Part shown: positions 39,452 through 40,876 of the stretch, piece by piece | Layout: each line of letters starts with the position of its first letter | Numbering within the stretch: position 1 is the first letter of the stretch | Translations under genes and position numbers: made by a program | Assembly: GCA_000310025.1 (NCBI GenBank) | Contig: FN649755.1 | Span: forward strand, 3,435,865 to 3,476,740 | Reading direction: 5' to 3' | DNA length: 40,876 bases | Source: Ectocarpus siliculosus | Lineage: Eukaryota > Sar > Phaeophyceae > Ectocarpales > Ectocarpaceae | The notes under the pieces: generated by a model | The model's input: the letters and a program-made list of their open reading frames with translations, nothing else | Told to the model about the DNA's origin: nothing | Database searches by the model: none

Positions 39452-39696
39452 TTATTTTCCGCCGCGTGCCGCTTTTGCCTCCGCGGCGGCCTTGGCCTTC
39501 GCTTGCGCCGCCTCCCTGGCCGCCTTGAGGGTGAGGGTGGGCCTCCGCTGGGAACCCCCCCCCGACATCGCCCCCCCCGCGTCACCCCCTCGGCTGCCCC
39601 CGGCGCCGCCCCCGGCGCTCCCGCCCCCGGCGCCGCTGCTGTTGCCCGACACGTACGAGGACCGGAAGTTGCCGGAGCTGGCGGCGCTCGCCGCGG
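39452..39696 (-). CDS. Gly/Ala-rich protein, terminal exon
   Basis: Acceptor ATGCCGCAG. It reads AASAASSGNFRSSYVSGNSS, Gly-rich repeats, then RRPTLTLKAAREAAQAKAKA followed by AAEAKAARGGK and TAA. The end is an Ala/Lys helix. The phase-1 join to the exon ending at 40055 rebuilds an Ala codon within an alanine-rich stretch, which supports the splice. Confidence 0.75.
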
Positions 39697-39769
39697 CTGC
39701 GGCATGGCATATAAAGGATGGTGCGTGTGTGTGTGGGGGGTACTCATGAAAACCTACGCCGAGAAGGGG

Positions 39770-39880
39770 GGTGGGGGTATTCTTACGTTTCGCGTGCCTC
39801 AGTTTTTCGACCGTTGACCACGGGCCCTCGAGAGGACGGAGCGTCGTTCCCACAGGACCGATCACCGATGGCCATTCGGG
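39770..39880 (-). repeat. dispersed repeat family B, inverted copy in an intron
   Basis: CCCGTGGTCAACGGTCGAAA and CTGAGGCACGCGAAACGTAA (minus strand) parallel the copy at 3423-3535. It lies in the intron between the exons at 39696 and 40055. Confidence 0.6.
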
Positions 39881-40054
39881 GGGTCCTCATGATTCTCAAA
39901 CGGTTCAGATACCTGAGGAAATCAGCCCCCAAGGGCGGTCTTCATGACGAAAAAACGATTCAGATACCTGTGTACGGAAAACATCCCGCAAGAGAGTTGG
40001 GCGGGGGGTGCATTCCGCATGATGCAAAAAAAGGTTCGGATACAAGGTACATAC

Positions 40055-40829
40055 CTGCGGCTTGGGCCGCTCGAGCCGCGGCGGCGTCGGCGAGCGCGGA
40101 GGCGGACACGGGGGTTGCGCTGCTGGAAGCCGTCGCCGAAGACGATGTGGAGGTCACCGAGATTCGCCCGGTGGTGACAGGAACAGCCGTCGAGGCACCG
40201 CCGGAGGGCTTTGAGAAGGAAGCGCGGTTGGTGAGAGACTGCTTCAGCGAAGGAATCTTGTCGCGAGACGCATCCCCATGAGGGAGCGAGCCGCTCCTGG
40301 CGCCACCGCCACCACCCGAGGAAGAGGACGCCGTTGCCGCCGAGGCCCTACTACCGCTGCCGTCACCGCTGCTTCTCCGCTCAGACCCACCGCCTCCGCT
40401 GCTCCTCCTCTCAGACCCACCGCCTCCGCTGCTCCTCCTCTCAGACCCTCCGCCGCTCGGACGGCCGGAAGGCGCAGCGCTACCGGAGGGGGCCTTGACG
40501 ATCCCGTCCGACGCACCCCCCCCGGATGCTCTCCTCTGCGATGACGATGACGAAGACGACGGGACCCCAGCCCCGCCAATCGGAGGCGTCCCGCTCGCCC
40601 CCCCCCCGGACGAAGATGATCTCCTCGACCTGCTACCGGCGCCAGCAGAAGAAGCGGTGGTAGTAGCCTGCGCGGCGGCCGCGGCCGCGACCAGGGTGCC
40701 GGTTGCTGCGGAGGGTAGCCGGCCAGCCGTGGAAGATGATCCCCCGCTGGAGGAGGCAATTTCCCTCGCTCGTAGGGGGTTCTGGGCGGACCGCTGGAAC
40801 TCTGACCTCAGGTCTCGGAGGTTGGAGAC
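40055..40829 (-). CDS. Ser/Gly/Ala-rich protein, internal exon; gene runs off the right edge
   Basis: A 775-bp exon between CCACCGCCACCCAG and the donor GTATGT, open throughout. It begins VSNLRDLRSEFQRSAQNPLR and then consists of Ser, Gly and Ala blocks, including two perfect and one imperfect 10-residue repeats of the form GGGSERRSSG (40380-40450). It ends RAAQAAG. It is probably an intrinsically disordered region. No domain is recognised; the rest of the gene lies beyond 40876. Confidence 0.75.
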
Positions 40830-40876
40830 CTGGGTGGCGGTGGAGGGGAGCGGATTGGGGGGGGGGGAGAGAAAGG

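Noticed and set aside
39375-39749. Pro/Ala-rich plus frame
   Set aside because: Antisense shadow of the minus-strand terminal exon 39696-39452.
40244-40759. 171-codon Arg/Pro-rich minus frame
   Set aside because: It is a shadow frame of the Ser/Gly-rich exon 40829-40055, which has good splice borders and continues into the next exon in phase.

Overview
The window is nuclear DNA of a eukaryote. Genes are split into many short exons by long introns with GT..AG borders, coding exons are separated by low-complexity DNA, and there are interstitial TTAGGG repeats and many small dispersed repeats. FNIP-type leucine-rich repeats together with intron-rich, triplet-microsatellite-rich genes suggest a stramenopile, most likely a brown alga. 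That assignment is inference; no sequence here proves it.

Layout. 1-17360 (+): most of an XPF/ERCC4 (Rad1) structure-specific endonuclease gene, entering from the left without its 5' end. Eighteen exons were read by hand, most with matching splice phases. 17826-18569 (-): two exons of an XK-related (XKR) membrane protein, possibly a remnant. 18594-19315: two arrays of CCATGG-centred palindromes. 21295-22342 (-): a broken FNIP-repeat gene with an in-frame TAG and a frameshift. 22536-23394 (+): a possible two-exon small gene. 25646-28826 (-): a six-exon GTP-binding protein with recognisable G1-G4 motifs. 28827-36000: mostly repeats, including composite elements combining CCATGGG palindromes with telomeric repeats, tRNA-like sequences and an inverted-repeat element. 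36006-37322 (+): exons of a thioredoxin-fold protein with a basic C-terminal extension. 37323-39451: repeats. 39452-40829 (-): the 3' part of a Ser/Gly/Ala-rich protein gene that runs off the right edge.

The genes do not form an obvious pathway. XPF belongs to nucleotide excision repair, the XKR family to membrane lipid scrambling, and the GTPase has no assigned role. The most unusual signal is structural. In the XPF gene several exon borders, each with its splice site, are duplicated inside the adjacent intron: the ends of the exons at 164, 705, 5982, 10602 and 14936, and the start of the exon at 16252 four times in a row. A small TA-flanked inverted-repeat element, a family of about 220-bp inverted-repeat elements and a composite palindrome/telomere-repeat element are also visible.
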